Part shown: piece after piece, positions 1 to 11,670 of the stretch | How positions within the stretch are numbered: position 1 is the stretch's first letter | Layout: each line of letters begins with the position of its first letter | Source: Coenobita brevimanus | Taxonomy: Eukaryota; Arthropoda; Malacostraca; Decapoda; Coenobitidae | Length of the DNA stretch: 64,000 nt | Direction: 5' to 3' | Assembly: GCA_032717465.1 (NCBI GenBank) | Contig: CM064669.1 | Coordinates: forward strand, 43,423,767-43,487,766 | Made by a program: the position numbers and the translations under genes | The notes under the pieces: model-generated | Database searches by the model: none | What the model saw: only the letters and a program-made list of their open reading frames with translations | What the model was told of the DNA's origin: nothing

Positions 1-35
1 TTATATCCATTAGTTAATTTATCATCTTACTTCCT

Positions 36-345
36 ACGTATAGTCTTATGCAGCTCAGGAAAGAAATTTGGGATTGAAGGAGTTTTTGAATCTGAAAACA
101 AGCTCTGTTAACACTTTCCGTTAGTTAAATAATATTTTTGCTTCCTTCAGATGGTATTATTCAGCTTAGGTACGATTGAAGAAGTTAACATTCATCCTTG
201 CCCCCTCCAGACGATTGTTGTCAATTGAGGTCAAATCTGAAAGCATTCTCGTAAGTTCCTATAAGTAACATTGTTATTGCTTCCTCCAGACGATTTTATT
301 CAGCTCAGGAAGAGGCTATAGGAATGAAGGAGACGGGGACAGGCC
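36..345 (+). repeat. Tandem cluster of the dispersed ATTCAGCTTAGG repeat family
   Basis: Four degenerate copies lie head to tail, with cores near 45, 157, 218 and 297. Each has a CTTCCTCCAGACGATT-like lead, a TTATTCAGCTNAGG core, then a GGNATGAAGGAG-like tail, and some are followed by ATCTGAAA. The same sequence recurs across the window (see other entries), so this is an interspersed repeat and not a local array. There is no coding potential. Spacing of about 60-140 bp matches the cluster at 57985-58330. Confidence 0.6.
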
Positions 346-499
346 GAGCCACACCGGCTCAAATGACGGGGAAAACAGTCAGGGTTGGGACAAGATTATA
401 TGACATGTTTTGGGTGTAACTTCCAGGCCGGTCACGTATACCACAGTCCCACCTCCCATACTCTTCTCTTTTGTTTTCTTGTTTTGCTTTGCTACTTCC

Positions 500-536
500 A
501 CATTCTCTCTCTCTATCTCTCTCTCTCTCTCTCTCT
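500..536 (+). repeat. (CT)n microsatellite
   Basis: An almost uninterrupted CT dinucleotide run with one TA interruption. The flanks are unique. Confidence 0.9.
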
Positions 537-688
537 AATTCCTACCGTGGAGTATTCGTAATGATAGTTGATATGCAAGAAGGAAATTGATGTAGAGGTT
601 TTATTTACAGTATAATGATTTGTTTGCACGTGGGTAAAGTGATGGACACGTGGCCGCACGCGCTTACACAAATGCACTCGCAGATGTA

Positions 689-690
<2 letters not shown>

Positions 691-734
<44 letters not shown>
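691..734 (+). repeat. (CA)n microsatellite
   Basis: A perfect CA run of about 22 units. Short open frames reading poly-(Cys-Val) or poly-(Thr-His) across it are translation artefacts. Confidence 0.95.
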
Positions 735-735
<1 letters not shown>

Positions 736-842
736 CATATACCTCATCTCCATCAGAATACACGTGGCCTTCGCCAGTGTCCATCCAGCCAGCGTACAGT
801 ATCTCACTGGCAGGTGGGGTCACAGGTGATGGTCAAAGCGAT

Positions 843-959
843 GGCGTTGTGAGGCATTAGGCGTGGTGGGATGTGAGGCGTATGTGTGCAAGGCCATTGT
901 GAGGCGTGTGTGTGTGTGCAGGGCCATTGTGAGGCGTGTGTGTGTGCAGGGTCGTTGTG

Positions 960-1025
<66 letters not shown>

Positions 1026-2129
1026 GGCCATTGTGAGGCGTGTGTGTGTGTGTGTAGGGCCATTGTGAGGCGTGTGTGTGTGCAGGGCCATTGTGAGGCG
1101 TATGTGTGTGTGTGCAGGGCCATTGTGAGGCGTGTGTGTGTGTGCAGGGCCATTGTGAGGAGAGTGTGCAGGGCCATTGTGAGGCGAGTGTGCAGGGCCA
1201 TTGTGAGGCGTGTGTGTGCAGGGCCATTGTGAGGCGTGTGTGTGCAGGGCCATTGTGAGGCGTGTGTGTGTGAAGGGCCATTATGAGGCGTGTGTGTGTG
1301 CCTGGCCATTATGAGGCGTGTGTGTGTGCAGGGCCATTATGAGGCGTGTGTGTGTGTGCAGGGCCATTGTGAGGCGTGTGTGTGTGTGTGCAGGGCCATT
1401 GTGAGGCGTGTGTGTGTGCAGGGCCATTATGAGGCGTGTGTGTGTGCAGGGCCATTATGAGGCGTGTGTGTGTGTGCAGGGCCAATGAGAGGCGTGTGTG
1501 TGTGTGTGCAGGGCCATTGTGAGGCGTGTGTGTGTGCAGGGCCATTGTGAGGCGTGTGTGTGTGCAGGGCCATTGTGAGGCGTGTGTGTGTGTGTGCAGG
1601 GCCATTATGAGGCGTGTGTGTGTGCAGGGCCGTTGTGAGGCGAGTGTGTGTGTGTGTGCAGGGCCATTGTGAGGCGTGTGTGTGTGTGTGCAGGGCCATT
1701 GTGAGGCGTGTGTGTGCAGGGCCATTGTGAGGCGTGTGTGTGCAGGGCCATTGTGAGGCGTGTGTGTGCAGGGCCATTGTGAGGCGTGTGTGTGCAGGGC
1801 CATTGTGAGGCGTGTGTGTGCAGGGCCATTGTGAGGCGTGTGTGTGTGCAGGGCCATTATGAGGCGTGTGTGTGTGCAGGGCCATTATGAGGCGTGTGTG
1901 TGTGTGCAGGGCCATTGTGAGGCGTGTGTGTGTGTGTGTGTGCAGGGACATTGTGAGGCGTGTGTGTGTGCAGGGCCATTGTGAGGCGTGTGTGTGTGCA
2001 GGGCCATTGTGAGGCGTGTGTGTGTGCAGGGCCATTGTGAGGCGTGTGTGTGTGCGGGGCCATTATGAGGTGTGTATGTGTGTGTGTGCAGGGTCAGTGT
2101 GAGGCATGTGTGTGCAGGGCCATTGTGAG

Positions 2130-2197
<68 letters not shown>

Positions 2198-2791
2198 GGC
2201 CATTGTGAGGCGTGTGTGTGCAGGGCCATTGTGAGGCGTGTGTGTGCAGGGCCATTGTGAGGCGTGTGTCTGCAGGGCCATTGTGAGGCGTGTGTGTGCA
2301 GGGCCATTGTGAGGCGTGTGTCTGCAGGGCCATTGTGAGGCGAGTGTGCAGGGCCATTGTGAGGCGTGTGTGTGTGTGTGCAGGGCCATTGTGAGGCGTG
2401 TGTGTGTGTGTGTGCAGGGCCATTGTGAGGCGTGTGTGTGTGCAGGGCCATTGTGAGGCGAGTGTGCAGGACCATTGTGAGGCGTGTGTGTGCAAGGCCA
2501 TTGTGAGGCGTGTGTGTGCAGGGCCATTGTGAGGCGTGTGTGTATGTGCAGGGCCATTGTGAGGCGTGTGTGTGTGCAGGGCCATTGTGAGGCGTGTGTG
2601 TGTGCAGGGCCATTGTGAGGCGTGTGTGTATGTGCAGGGCCATTGTGAGGCGTGTGTGTATGTGCAGGGCCATTGTGAGGCGTGTGTGTATGTGCAGGGC
2701 CATTGTGAGGCGTGTGTGTGTGCAGGGCCATTGTGAGGCGTGTGTGTGTGCAGGGCCATTGTGAGGCGTGTGTGTGCAGGGCCATTGTGAG

Positions 2792-2847
<56 letters not shown>

Positions 2848-3101
2848 AGGGCCATTGTGAGGCGTGTGTGTGTGCAGGACGATTGTGAGGCGTGTGTGTG
2901 TGCATGGCCATTGTGAGGCGTGTATGTGCAGGGCCATTGTGAGGCGTGTGTGTGTGCATGGCCATTGTGAGGCGTGTGTGTGCAGGGCCATTGTGAGGCG
3001 TGTGTGTCCAGGGCCATTATGAGGCGTGTGTGTGCAGGGCCATTGTGAGGCGTGTGTGTGCAGGGCCATTGTGAGGCGTGTGTGTGCAGGGCCATTGTGA
3101 G

Positions 3102-3167
<66 letters not shown>

Positions 3168-3197
3168 GGCCATTGTGAGGCGTGTGTGTGCAGGCCC
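843..3197 (+). repeat. 2.35-kb minisatellite with (TG)n in every unit
   Basis: The unit is a conserved GCAGGGCCATTGTGAGGCG block followed by a variable TG run. On the order of 70 units are present, mostly 26-34 bp long. At several places the TG run has expanded to 40-60 bp (about 959-1021, 2130-2195, 2800-2840 and 3108-3165), so microsatellites are nested inside the minisatellite. Single-base variants (CATTATG, GAGAGTG, TGTCTGCAG) recur in neighbouring units, indicating local duplication. Long frames on the minus strand (up to 464 codons of Thr-His/Pro-His-Asn-Gly-Pro) and the plus strand are repeat translations. They have no gene features and are not annotated as genes. Confidence 0.95.
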
Positions 3198-3911
3198 ATG
3201 GCAGCCGCAGCGTGGACAGGCACATTCCCAGTGTCACCTGCAGCTCAGATTCCAATTTCATCCAATTCCCAGGTGTCATTTACCACTTCCTCCAATTCCT
3301 AACTCATATATTCCTTCCTCCACTAAATTATCCTTTATGTAAAGCCAGGTCACTAATTCTCGCCTCCTTCAGTTCCCATCTCATTTAGTTCCGCTTCCAC
3401 TGGATTTTCTGTTCACCTGTTGGGAGTTCCTTTAATTACCTCCCGGCCCATTAGCCAAACTGGGCCAGAGTACTCGGGCCTGTAATTGTCTTCATCCCAG
3501 GCGTAATGGTTTCTTGCAGTTGTGTTTTGTATTGGCATTTGGAAGATTTCAAGTAACTGTACTTTTACATGGTTTCATTGTACTTATAGGTTAAGTATAT
3601 TCCTATTACACTCGATTATTTTTAGTAATTCCAGGTTAAGTCTCTAAGATTATTGGGAAAAAAAGTTCATATCAGTTTTTTTTTTTTTTTCTCCGAAATC
3701 GTATAACGTTGTTTCCATGTTACAAGTTTGAGAAAGAATTCCATAGAAAGTTGACTTCATATCATCTACAAGATTGTATACATGTTCGTTCCCAGGGAAC
3801 CTTATCTTCAGTGGAAGGTAAACAGAAAGTCGTGGCGATCTTATGGTAGTATTTTGACTCTGGTAATAATTTTCATGGTTATTTTCATATTGAAATTTTA
3901 ATATAAATCAT
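3198..3911. other. No gene recognised; poly-T run
   Basis: AT-rich, apparently unique sequence with a T16-type run near 3677-3692. No ORF, RNA gene or repeat family member is recognised. Confidence 0.5.
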
Positions 3912-3932
3912 AGAGAGAGAGAGAGAGAGAGA
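3912..3932 (+). repeat. (GA)n microsatellite
   Basis: A GA run of about 10 units, followed by an A/G-rich stretch to about 4110. Confidence 0.9.
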
Positions 3933-4165
3933 ACGTAGATAAACAACGAAAGAGGACCACAGAGAGGGATTCGAAAGCTTGACATAAAACGTAAGAGAAA
4001 GCGTGGGTGCAGTTGGGAGAGGGAAGAGGATGCGGGAAGTGGAGGAGGCGGTAAAGAAAGAAGCGAGTGACAAGTGGCGGTGAGTAATCAAGGAAGAGGA
4101 GGAGAGGAAGTCGCTTTGCTCCCTCCTCCTTCCTGCTCTTCCCTTCCTGGAGCTGAGATTCCGGG

Positions 4166-4170
<5 letters not shown>

Positions 4171-4203
<33 letters not shown>

Positions 4204-4236
4204 TTTAAACCCATTTTACGGACCCATGTCATATAT

Positions 4237-4274
<38 letters not shown>
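4171..4274 (+). repeat. Poly-T run plus (AC)n microsatellite
   Basis: T30-31 at 4171-4201 is followed, after about 35 bp, by an AC run at 4239-4274. A long T run next to a simple repeat could be the tail of a minus-strand retroposed sequence, but no retroposon body is recognised beside it. Confidence 0.8.
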
Positions 4275-4277
<3 letters not shown>

Positions 4278-4427
4278 GACATAATTACTTTACCCATACC
4301 AATCACAGGTACACAAACAATGCCCACCCACCTACCCCCACCCACACCTTACCCTGCTGTAGTGGCCAGGTAAGCTGTGAATAATTACCAGGTGAGAACA
4401 TCATCCTTATATAGAGATTAACTCCTG

Positions 4428-4765
4428 CAGCCTCTTGACAGTGTTTTAGATTATTCTTGCCAACCCCTGCAGCCCCTTGACAGTGTTTTAGATTATTCTT
4501 GCCAACCCCTGCAGCCCCTTGACAGTGTTTTAGATTATTCTTGCCAACCCCTGCAGCCCCTTGACAGTGTTTTAGATTATTCTTGCCAACCCCTGCAGCC
4601 CCTTGACAGTGTTTTAGATTATTCTTGCCAACCCCTGCAGCCCCTTGACAGTGTTTTAGATTATTCTTGCCAACCCCTGCAGCCCCTTGACAGTGTTTTA
4701 GATTATTCTTGCCAACCCCTGCAGCCCCTTGACAGTGTTTTAGATTATTCTTGTCAGCCGCAGAG
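4428..4765 (+). repeat. 42-bp minisatellite, 8 copies
   Basis: The unit starts TTGACAGTGTTTTAGATTAT and ends in CTGCAGCCCC. The period is exactly 42 bp (for example GTGTTTTAGA at 4441 and 4483). Internal units are near identical and the edge units are diverged, which indicates recent homogenisation. Each unit carries a CTGCAG (PstI) site. Confidence 0.95.
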
Positions 4766-4794
4766 AATTATATTGACACCTATTTTGTCTTTCT

Positions 4795-4890
4795 CATATT
4801 GAAGGGGTTATGAAGGCTTTATCTAACCCATCCAGTTCCAATAAGTCTCTGCTAAGCTGAATAATATCCCTTGTTGGTTGTACAGTGAAC
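4795..4890 (-). repeat. Dispersed ATTCAGCTTAGG-family copy, with both halves
   Basis: The sequence reads TGAAGGGGTTATGAAGG, then a TATCTAACCCATCCAGTTCC-like block, then TCTGCTAAGCTGAATAATAT. The last part is the reverse complement of the ATTCAGCTTAG core seen in other copies. This copy shows that the family is palindromic, with the core at both ends. Confidence 0.6.
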
Positions 4891-5039
4891 CGAGAGGCAT
4901 TGGAGTGAAGTGGTTGGCCCTGCAGCCCCATGACGTCATTTGCTGTAAACTTTGTTTTTCCTTCTTGCTATAAACACATTATTTAGTCTTCTAGTTTATT
5001 GTTACAGTTTTCTCCCTTATTGAAATGCAAGCTGTTTTA

Positions 5040-5061
5040 TCCCACTGTATCTTTAAAATCA

Positions 5062-5141
<80 letters not shown>

Positions 5142-5884
5142 GCTTCCATTTCTTTCTTCTCTCCTTCATATTTCTTTTTCCCCCCTCTCTTCCCGTTTAT
5201 TCTTTCTTCCCCGCCCTGCTGACATCAGTTTTCTCTTTCTTTCCATCCCTTTACCCTTCCCTTTCACCTTGCCCAATCCCTTCCTTCATACCCATTGATA
5301 TCTCTCTCTTTTCCTTCCCTGGTCACCGTTCCCTGCTCCCTCCCACCTCCTGTTTTCTGTCTTTTCCATTTTTCTTCCTTTCTCTCCATCCCTCTGTTCC
5401 TTTCCCAGTTCCTCCCCACCTCCCACTCCTCCTCCTCCCTCATCCTCACACCCCACTTTTGTCTGTTTTCTGCCCATCCTGCCCCTTTCTCTGTGCTTCC
5501 TTCCCGCCACCTTCGTTTTTTTCTTCACCCCCTGCTCCTTGCCTTTCCTCTCAGCTTCATCCCATCCACTGTCTTTTACTCTTCAGCTTCTTCCCCTCCC
5601 CTTCCTCCTTTTCAATCCTCACCTCCCCCATCCTCTTTTCTCTTTCCTCCTCTCCCTTTCCCCGTTTCCCTTTGTTTTTCTTTCTTCTTCCATCCTTCCA
5701 CTCTTTTCCACCTCTACCCAAATCCTTCACTTTAGTTTCTCCTTTTCTCTCTCCCTCTTTACTGTCTTACTGTATCCTTCCTTTCCGCCTTCTTTTGTCT
5801 TTATCTTCCCATCAACACAGCTTTGATCTTTTTCTCCTTGCTCTTTCTGCGTCGTTCCCCCCCCCCCCTCTGTCTGTCTGTCTG

Positions 5885-5967
<83 letters not shown>

Positions 5968-6130
5968 TTCTCTTTCACTCCACCCCCTCCTTACCACTAT
6001 CACCGTCCCTTCCCCCTTCCCCATTCTTCCTCTCTCTCCCTCTCTCCTTTACCTCCCCGTCCCTTCTATCCCGCAACGTCCTTTCCCTTTCATCCTTTCT
6101 TCCCTTAACCCTTTCTCAATCCGCCATATA
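5040..6130 (+). repeat. 1.1-kb pyrimidine tract with (CT)n and (CTGT)n
   Basis: The plus strand is almost entirely C and T. It contains a perfect (CT)n at 5065-5139, a C13-type run near 5856-5868, a (CTGT)n run near 5870-5908 and a second (CT)n to about 5964. Open frames of Ser/Leu/Pro-rich (plus) or Arg/Glu-rich (minus) sequence are compositional artefacts. Such strand-asymmetric tracts can form H-DNA or R-loops, but that is inferred only from composition. Confidence 0.9.
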
Positions 6131-7459
6131 TCATGTGAATGTGACAAGCGGTAAATCCCCCCGCGATGATAGCGTCACGAAAGATTACTGGAAATTATAT
6201 ATCGCCCCGGAGTGTCACACCTGATTGCTTTATCCGTCATCTGGCTTAAGGCTTTTTTTTTTCCTCTCGTCTGCTGTTCACCCTTTCATCACCGGAGATC
6301 TTTCCAACGATTTTTTAAGTGACAAATCCGTCTTTTATTTTCGTCAGTTTTGAAATCTCTCTATTTGGGGACCATTTTCTCCGTTTTTCCACGTTTAACC
6401 TCATCACTACGGGAGAACTTTCTTTCGATCTTACTCGGACTCCGGAATTACAGTACTTTGAACACCCTTCTTTCCTCGCATCCACACCTTCCTCCTTCAT
6501 TACGAAATCTTTCTTGTGCTGTGTATTTAGACTTTCTAGTTGTTCCACGGCTTCCTACTAAGTTCATCCACACACCTTTCTTAGAAGGAGAACTCTCTCA
6601 AGACACATTTCTATTTTTTCCCTCCCATCCACACCTAAGCCTTTCTGTACGAGAAATCTTTCTTACGGTTAAATTCAGATTTCGGAAAGAGATCCCGTCG
6701 TGACAGTTCAGATTACTTTTTCCTTCGCTACACTTTTCTGGTGTTTACTCCTTCAGGACACCCATCCCTCTTTCACGTCTGACAACTTCAATACGAGGTC
6801 TTCCCTGCGATGTATTCAGGCTTCTCGTAGTGGCACATGTATTTGCTTTATCCGTCATTTGGCATCTCTCATAGTACAGACGTTTTCTGAGGACATTTTT
6901 CTCGCTCGCCTTTACTAAAGTTTAACTCTTTCATTACGGGAGGTCCTTTCTTTGATTGTATTCTCTCTCGTGTCACATCTCTCACATAATTCTCTTCGCA
7001 CCTGAATGTAATTTCGTTTTTTCCCACTTTTTTCATCACGGATATTCTTCGTTTGCCTTTCTTCAGTTTTCCTTGAATTTTCATATTATTTTTCGTTAAT
7101 TTTTCTTCCAGTTCTCCATATTTCCTTTAGCTTTCATTTTTAATACTTTGTTAAATCTCAGACTCCCGTGACTCACGCACAGCTGAGAGAAAATCGTCTG
7201 GCGTAAGTTAGAATAAAGTACAAGAGTTGTTTAGACCATGAGAATCTTAAACTTTCTTCTGTTTATCCATATTCCCGTCACCCTTTTAAAAATTCTTTGT
7301 TAAACATTTTTCCAACTCTCAGCCTCAATTGCAGGTCTTCACAAAACTCTCATATTCAACTCTTTTCCTCGTTTCCATTGTACCCTCCATGAAAGTCACT
7401 GGCCGAAAGTTAGAGCTTCACGTAAAGACTAAGTATCCCCCTCGCAGTTCTTTTGTGTT

Positions 7460-7463
<4 letters not shown>
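6131..7463 (+). other. Degenerate CATTACGGGAGATCTTTC-like repeats, no gene
   Basis: Pyrimidine-biased sequence with loosely repeated phrases of the type TCATTACGGGAG...CTTTCTT (near 6285, 6405, 6498, 6640 and 6930). It may be an old tandem array. Open frames up to 117 codons show no domain, and no gene is recognised. Confidence 0.4.

Positions 7464-7502
<39 letters not shown>
7464..7502 (+). repeat. (AG)n microsatellite
   Basis: A perfect GA run of about 19 units. Confidence 0.95.
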
Positions 7503-7505
<3 letters not shown>

Positions 7506-8150
7506 TATAGGTTTTCCTGCTCCATGATTAGACTTTTGCCCATATTTTAGCTGTTCCTCTTTTTTCTTCACCAATTGTCGGAGAACTTTTTAGGGTATTA
7601 CCCAAAAATTTATTTGAGTAACATGAAACTACTCCATAACTTCAAAGTAAAAAAAAAAAAAAATAGTCACGTTTGTGTACACACGTCAGTAGTATGGCGG
7701 CAAAGCAACAAATATCATGATACATGATACATGGTTATACATCTTCTTCACCAAAACTTACAAACATGTGAAAAATCATTAATATACAGCATGTATTACC
7801 TCTCATACCGCATGCATTACCCCCCAGATTTTTAGATTTACCCAATTTGGGGTAATTTACCCCTGTTCCCCGACCTCTGTTCCACACTGTCTATCTCCCT
7901 ATCCCATACTAGGCAGACTAGCAAACCTTTTCACATACTTGCTTCAGTATAAGGCAAAAAAAATTTTTCTTACGTTTAGGTAAACTCAAGCAGACAAAGA
8001 CGTATTATTTCATATCGCTTTTGCGCCAGAATGGTGATTAGATAATTTCACCCAGGTACACCGCGTATCAGAAATTTTATCCAGGCAAACGTCATAAGAT
8101 TCTGCTTATCTGAGAGAAACCCTGTCTGACAAAAAGTTCAGTTCATACTC
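7503..8150. other. AT-rich intergenic sequence, nothing recognised
   Basis: Contains an A14-type run near 7650 and a short CATGATACATGATACATG direct repeat near 7715. No ORF, RNA or transposon signature is recognised. Confidence 0.5.
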
Positions 8151-8156
8151 TTATGG

Positions 8157-8313
8157 TTGTAGTATTCCTCCATGTCACTGTCCCTCGTGTTGGTTGTTTT
8201 GTGCACACTAAGTGATGCTGTACGTCTGTGATAATTGTAGTATTCCTCCATGTCATTGTCCCTCGTGTTGGTTGTTTTGTGCACACTAAGTGATGCTGTA
8301 CGTCTGTGATAAG
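8157..8313 (+). repeat. 79-bp tandem duplication
   Basis: Two copies begin TAGTATTCCTCCATGTCA near 8160 and 8239 and end ACGTCTGTGATAA. They differ by one base in the opening block. The 66-codon minus-strand frame across them is a repeat translation. Confidence 0.9.
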
Positions 8314-8618
8314 CCGAACAGAGAAAAACGTAAATTCATGCAAAGTTGATACGGTAAATGATGTTTTACGTCAGAGGTAAGCCTGGCAGAGGAAAAAGGC
8401 TGAAATTCATACAAACTTTATACAGTTTACCTTCCCTACGACCAAACTTTCTCGCTCCTATTCGCTCGTTCTCTCCTCGACCTACTCTCACCAGACAAGA
8501 GCTCCGTATCGGAATTGGCCCCTGGTTGCCGCCAAGAGGGCCGGGAGGAACTGCCCCAGTGTTTAGCCGGTGCCCATAACACCGCAAAGAATGACTGGCT
8601 GAAGGATAGTCTGGGTGG

Positions 8619-8621
<3 letters not shown>

Positions 8622-8676
<55 letters not shown>
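8622..8676 (+). repeat. (TG)n microsatellite
   Basis: A perfect run of about 27 units. Overlapping frames are artefacts. Confidence 0.95.
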
Positions 8677-8677
<1 letters not shown>

Positions 8678-9560
8678 CAAGAGAAGGAGGGGCAGACGAC
8701 ACCATTTACTGAACAGCAATCGGTATTCATAAATCCGGCAGTAAGATAACTAATTCTTTTCTTATTCTTGCTAACTTTTCCCGTTCACCTTCGGAAACAC
8801 TGCTCGATCCTGGGAGTTAGACATTCATCAACCTTATTACTACTGAGGTGCTCTGCTAAGCAGAATAAGCTTGTCTGGATGTAGCAAGAATATAAAGAGG
8901 TGTTTGTTGTTGTTGTTGCTTAACTCTTGTCTGTCTGGCCGATCAGACTCGTCGACAACAGGTAAGCTACTGTTTCTGTGTGGCCGTCCTACAGGTATAG
9001 TACAGTATATACACCATGTAGGAATCGGGCACCCCTTGTCGTAGATAGTGCCTCACCAGAGACCTTCGAGATGGTCATTTTTACTGTATTCTTACACCAG
9101 ACTGTTGTATCTCGCTGTGGGGAAGCCTTCTGCACTGACGGGGAAAGAGGGAATCTCCATTAACTGTGTAAATGGATGGCATATTTCACTGGCTAATTCT
9201 TGGTATTTCCAGACGAATTTGTTCAGCTTAGGATGGGCATCTCATACTGAAAAGGGTAACGAAGGCTACTATAATTCCCCCTCCGTAGAAGCTTCTCTTG
9301 TGCGGAGTCAGATTGTCTGAAATAATCAAGCTTGAAATAAGAAAGACGTCATCTTAGCTAAGGGTTTATACTCCCCCGATTACGTTTCATCGATGTTCTT
9401 ATAAGAAGACACCTGAATAATTTTGAGAATAATGGAGACGAGATATAATTGTTACATTTGTCTTTCCTCCGACCACTGCCTAGGTGTTTCTGGTGCTTTG
9501 AAATATAAACATGGACAATGGACCAGAAGTTCACCATATATCATGATCATTTTTTCATCA
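8677..9560. other. No gene; two dispersed-family copies
   Basis: The copy near 8845-8895 reads CTCTGCTAAGCAGAATAAG, the reverse-complement core. The copy near 9205-9300 reads CCAGACGAATTTGTTCAGCT, then TTAGGATGGGC, then GGTAACGAAGGCTA. Both belong to the family described at 36-345. Nothing else is recognised. Confidence 0.5.
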
Positions 9561-9589
9561 TCGTTGTAATAATCTTCATCGTTGGCATT

Positions 9590-9700
9590 ATTGTCGTCGT
9601 ACTTATCAGCGCCATCATCGTCGTCGTTATCAGCGCCATCATCGTCGTCGTTATCAGCGCCATCATCGTCGTCATTGTTATCATTACCATGATCACCATC
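9590..9700 (+). repeat. 24-bp minisatellite, about 3 copies
   Basis: The unit contains ATCAGCGCCATCATCGTCGT. The surrounding 9540-9710 is TCATCG-rich. The period is a multiple of three, so a hydrophobic Ile/Val frame stays open. It is not considered a gene. Confidence 0.85.
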
Positions 9701-9884
9701 GTGCTGACAGCGCAGGTTCCATAGGTATCATTTGTTTTAGTAGGACCAAGTTAAGAACAAGAAGGACTACATCCTTAAAACTGAAAGAAATCGCACATGG
9801 AATACTCATGCCTTCGATATTCTACACTACACATGTATATTGTCAATGATTTGCCGTATGAGATAAAAATTAACAGCCAGTTCC

Positions 9885-10290
9885 TTATTACTACTTGCCA
9901 GGCGTAGGACTACAACGCTTGTGTGTCATAGTCATGCAGTTCCTTATTACCCCTTGCCAGGTGTAGGGGTACAAGGCTTGGGTATCACTGTCATGCAGTT
10001 CGTTATTACCCCTTGCCAGGTGAAGGAGTACAAGGCTTGGGTATCACTGTCATGCGGTTCCATATTACCCTTTGCCAGGTGTAGGGGTACAAGGCTTGGG
10101 TATCACTGTCATGCAGTTCCTTATTACCCCTTGCCAGGTGTAGGGGTACAAGGCTTGGGTATCACTGTCATGCGGTTCCATATTACCCCTTGCCAGGTGT
10201 AGGGGTACAAGGCTTGGGTATCACTGTCATGTAGTTCCTTATTACCCCTTGCCAGGTGTAGGGGTACAAGGCTTGGGTATCACAGTCAAC
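9885..10290 (+). repeat. 59-bp minisatellite, about 7 copies
   Basis: The unit contains TTATTACCCCTTGCCAGGTG and GTACAAGGCTTGGGTATCAC. GCCAGG recurs at 9956 and 10015, giving a 59-bp period. Variants (TTCCTTATT, TTCCATATT, TTCGTTATT) alternate irregularly. The 93-codon frame is a repeat translation. Confidence 0.92.
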
Positions 10291-10660
10291 CCATCCACCC
10301 AGCAACTCATAAGTTGTATACAGTCGTCTGCTTTTAGTCAAAATACAATATTAAAATATATTCTCTGACTGACTGAGATAATTTTAGATCCGTTCAGCTT
10401 GAGATGTCTCTCTAAAGCTGAGCAATATCCTTTGGCTTCAGCTGGAACAAAATAAATGACCTTGGGGTAAAAGTATTAACATTCAAGTACGTATATTCAC
10501 TCTGAGCACAATAACAATGTCTGCTGGTAGTTATCCCCACCATTATTCCATATGTTACCTGCTGCCCTCACGCAAAACTCAACTAATTGGCCTCGGACAC
10601 TGGAGTCTCCAGCCATCCCGACCTCATGCACCTCCTCTTTTAAGTCTGAAAGAATCTGAA

Positions 10661-10664
<4 letters not shown>
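10291..10664. other. No gene; one dispersed-family copy
   Basis: Near 10380-10445 the sequence GATCCGTTCAGCTTGAGATG is followed by CTCTAAAGCTGAGCAATATC. This carries the family core in both orientations about 30 bp apart. The rest is unrecognised. Confidence 0.5.

Positions 10665-10725
<61 letters not shown>
10665..10725 (+). repeat. (TG)n microsatellite
   Basis: A perfect run of about 30 units. Confidence 0.95.
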
Positions 10726-10726
<1 letters not shown>

Positions 10727-10853
10727 CGTTCATTTTGAGTTTATTATTGCTTTTACCTCTCATGTCTCAAAGAATATGAAACTTCTGTGCTTGTTTTTGT
10801 TTGTTCGTTTGTTCGTTTTGAGTGTATTGCTACTTTTCTCGTGTCATGTCTGA

Positions 10854-10856
<3 letters not shown>

Positions 10857-10919
<63 letters not shown>
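10857..10919 (+). repeat. (CT)n microsatellite
   Basis: A perfect run of about 31 units. Confidence 0.95.
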
Positions 10920-10922
<3 letters not shown>

Positions 10923-11129
10923 CTGTGTATTCCATTTTGCTTTAAACACATATACCATTAAAAAAAATTATAACGGATTCCGAAAACGTTTACCTGCAGC
11001 TTTTCGACAGCGACACCATCCTGACATAGGTTAACGCGATTATATTGGAAAATTGTAATTATGAAGCGTTCAGTTATCATATTTATTATCGTTTTTGGTA
11101 TTACCGTTTGTCATACAGAGCTGGGAAAT

Positions 11130-11170
11130 TAAAAAGCGAAGTTGGGAGAGGGAGAATGTGAATGATGGGC

Positions 11171-11222
<52 letters not shown>

Positions 11223-11670
11223 GGCCGGTCTGGACTTAAGTCTGTGCTAGGTATTCTAGTATACATATCTGATGGCATTGAATAGGAGGCCAGTATGAGA
11301 TAGAGAAAAAGGTAGATAGAGAGATGAATAGGTAGGTTGACTTTTTTAGGTAAGCTGTCTCGTAGAATAACATAAAGAAACGACTTTTTTAGGTAAGCTG
11401 TCAATAGAATAACATAAAGAAACGCTTTCCCTATAACTGAGATACAACAGCGGCAGAGCTACAAAGAAATTCTGTTGGAAGTGGAGAGAGAGAGAGAGAG
11501 AGAGAGAGTGAGAGAAGCTGCAGAGGAGGGGAAGTAAGGGAAGAAATAAAATTGTCTGAAGATAGAGGAGGGAGAGACAAGGATATAAAAGAGTAATGGG
11601 AAGAGAGAAGAGAGAAGGTAGGGGAAGGAGGAGGAGAGACAAGAAAAAAAAGTGAGACAATTCGAATTCA
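11130..11670 (+). repeat. Purine-rich tract with (GA)n runs and a 43-bp duplication
   Basis: (GA)n occurs at about 11173-11218 and 11485-11508 in G/A-biased sequence. A 43-bp unit starting ACTTTTTTAGGTAAGCTGTC is duplicated at about 11340-11423. Ser/Leu-rich minus-strand frames are compositional. Confidence 0.85.

Noticed and set aside
1885..3279. 464-codon minus-strand frame and many overlapping Thr/His frames
   Set aside because: They exist in several frames at once over the (TG)n-bearing minisatellite, and none has non-repeat sequence of any length.
5459..6154. 231-codon Ser/Pro/Leu-rich frame
   Set aside because: It lies wholly inside the pyrimidine tract, where all plus frames avoid stops because purines are rare.
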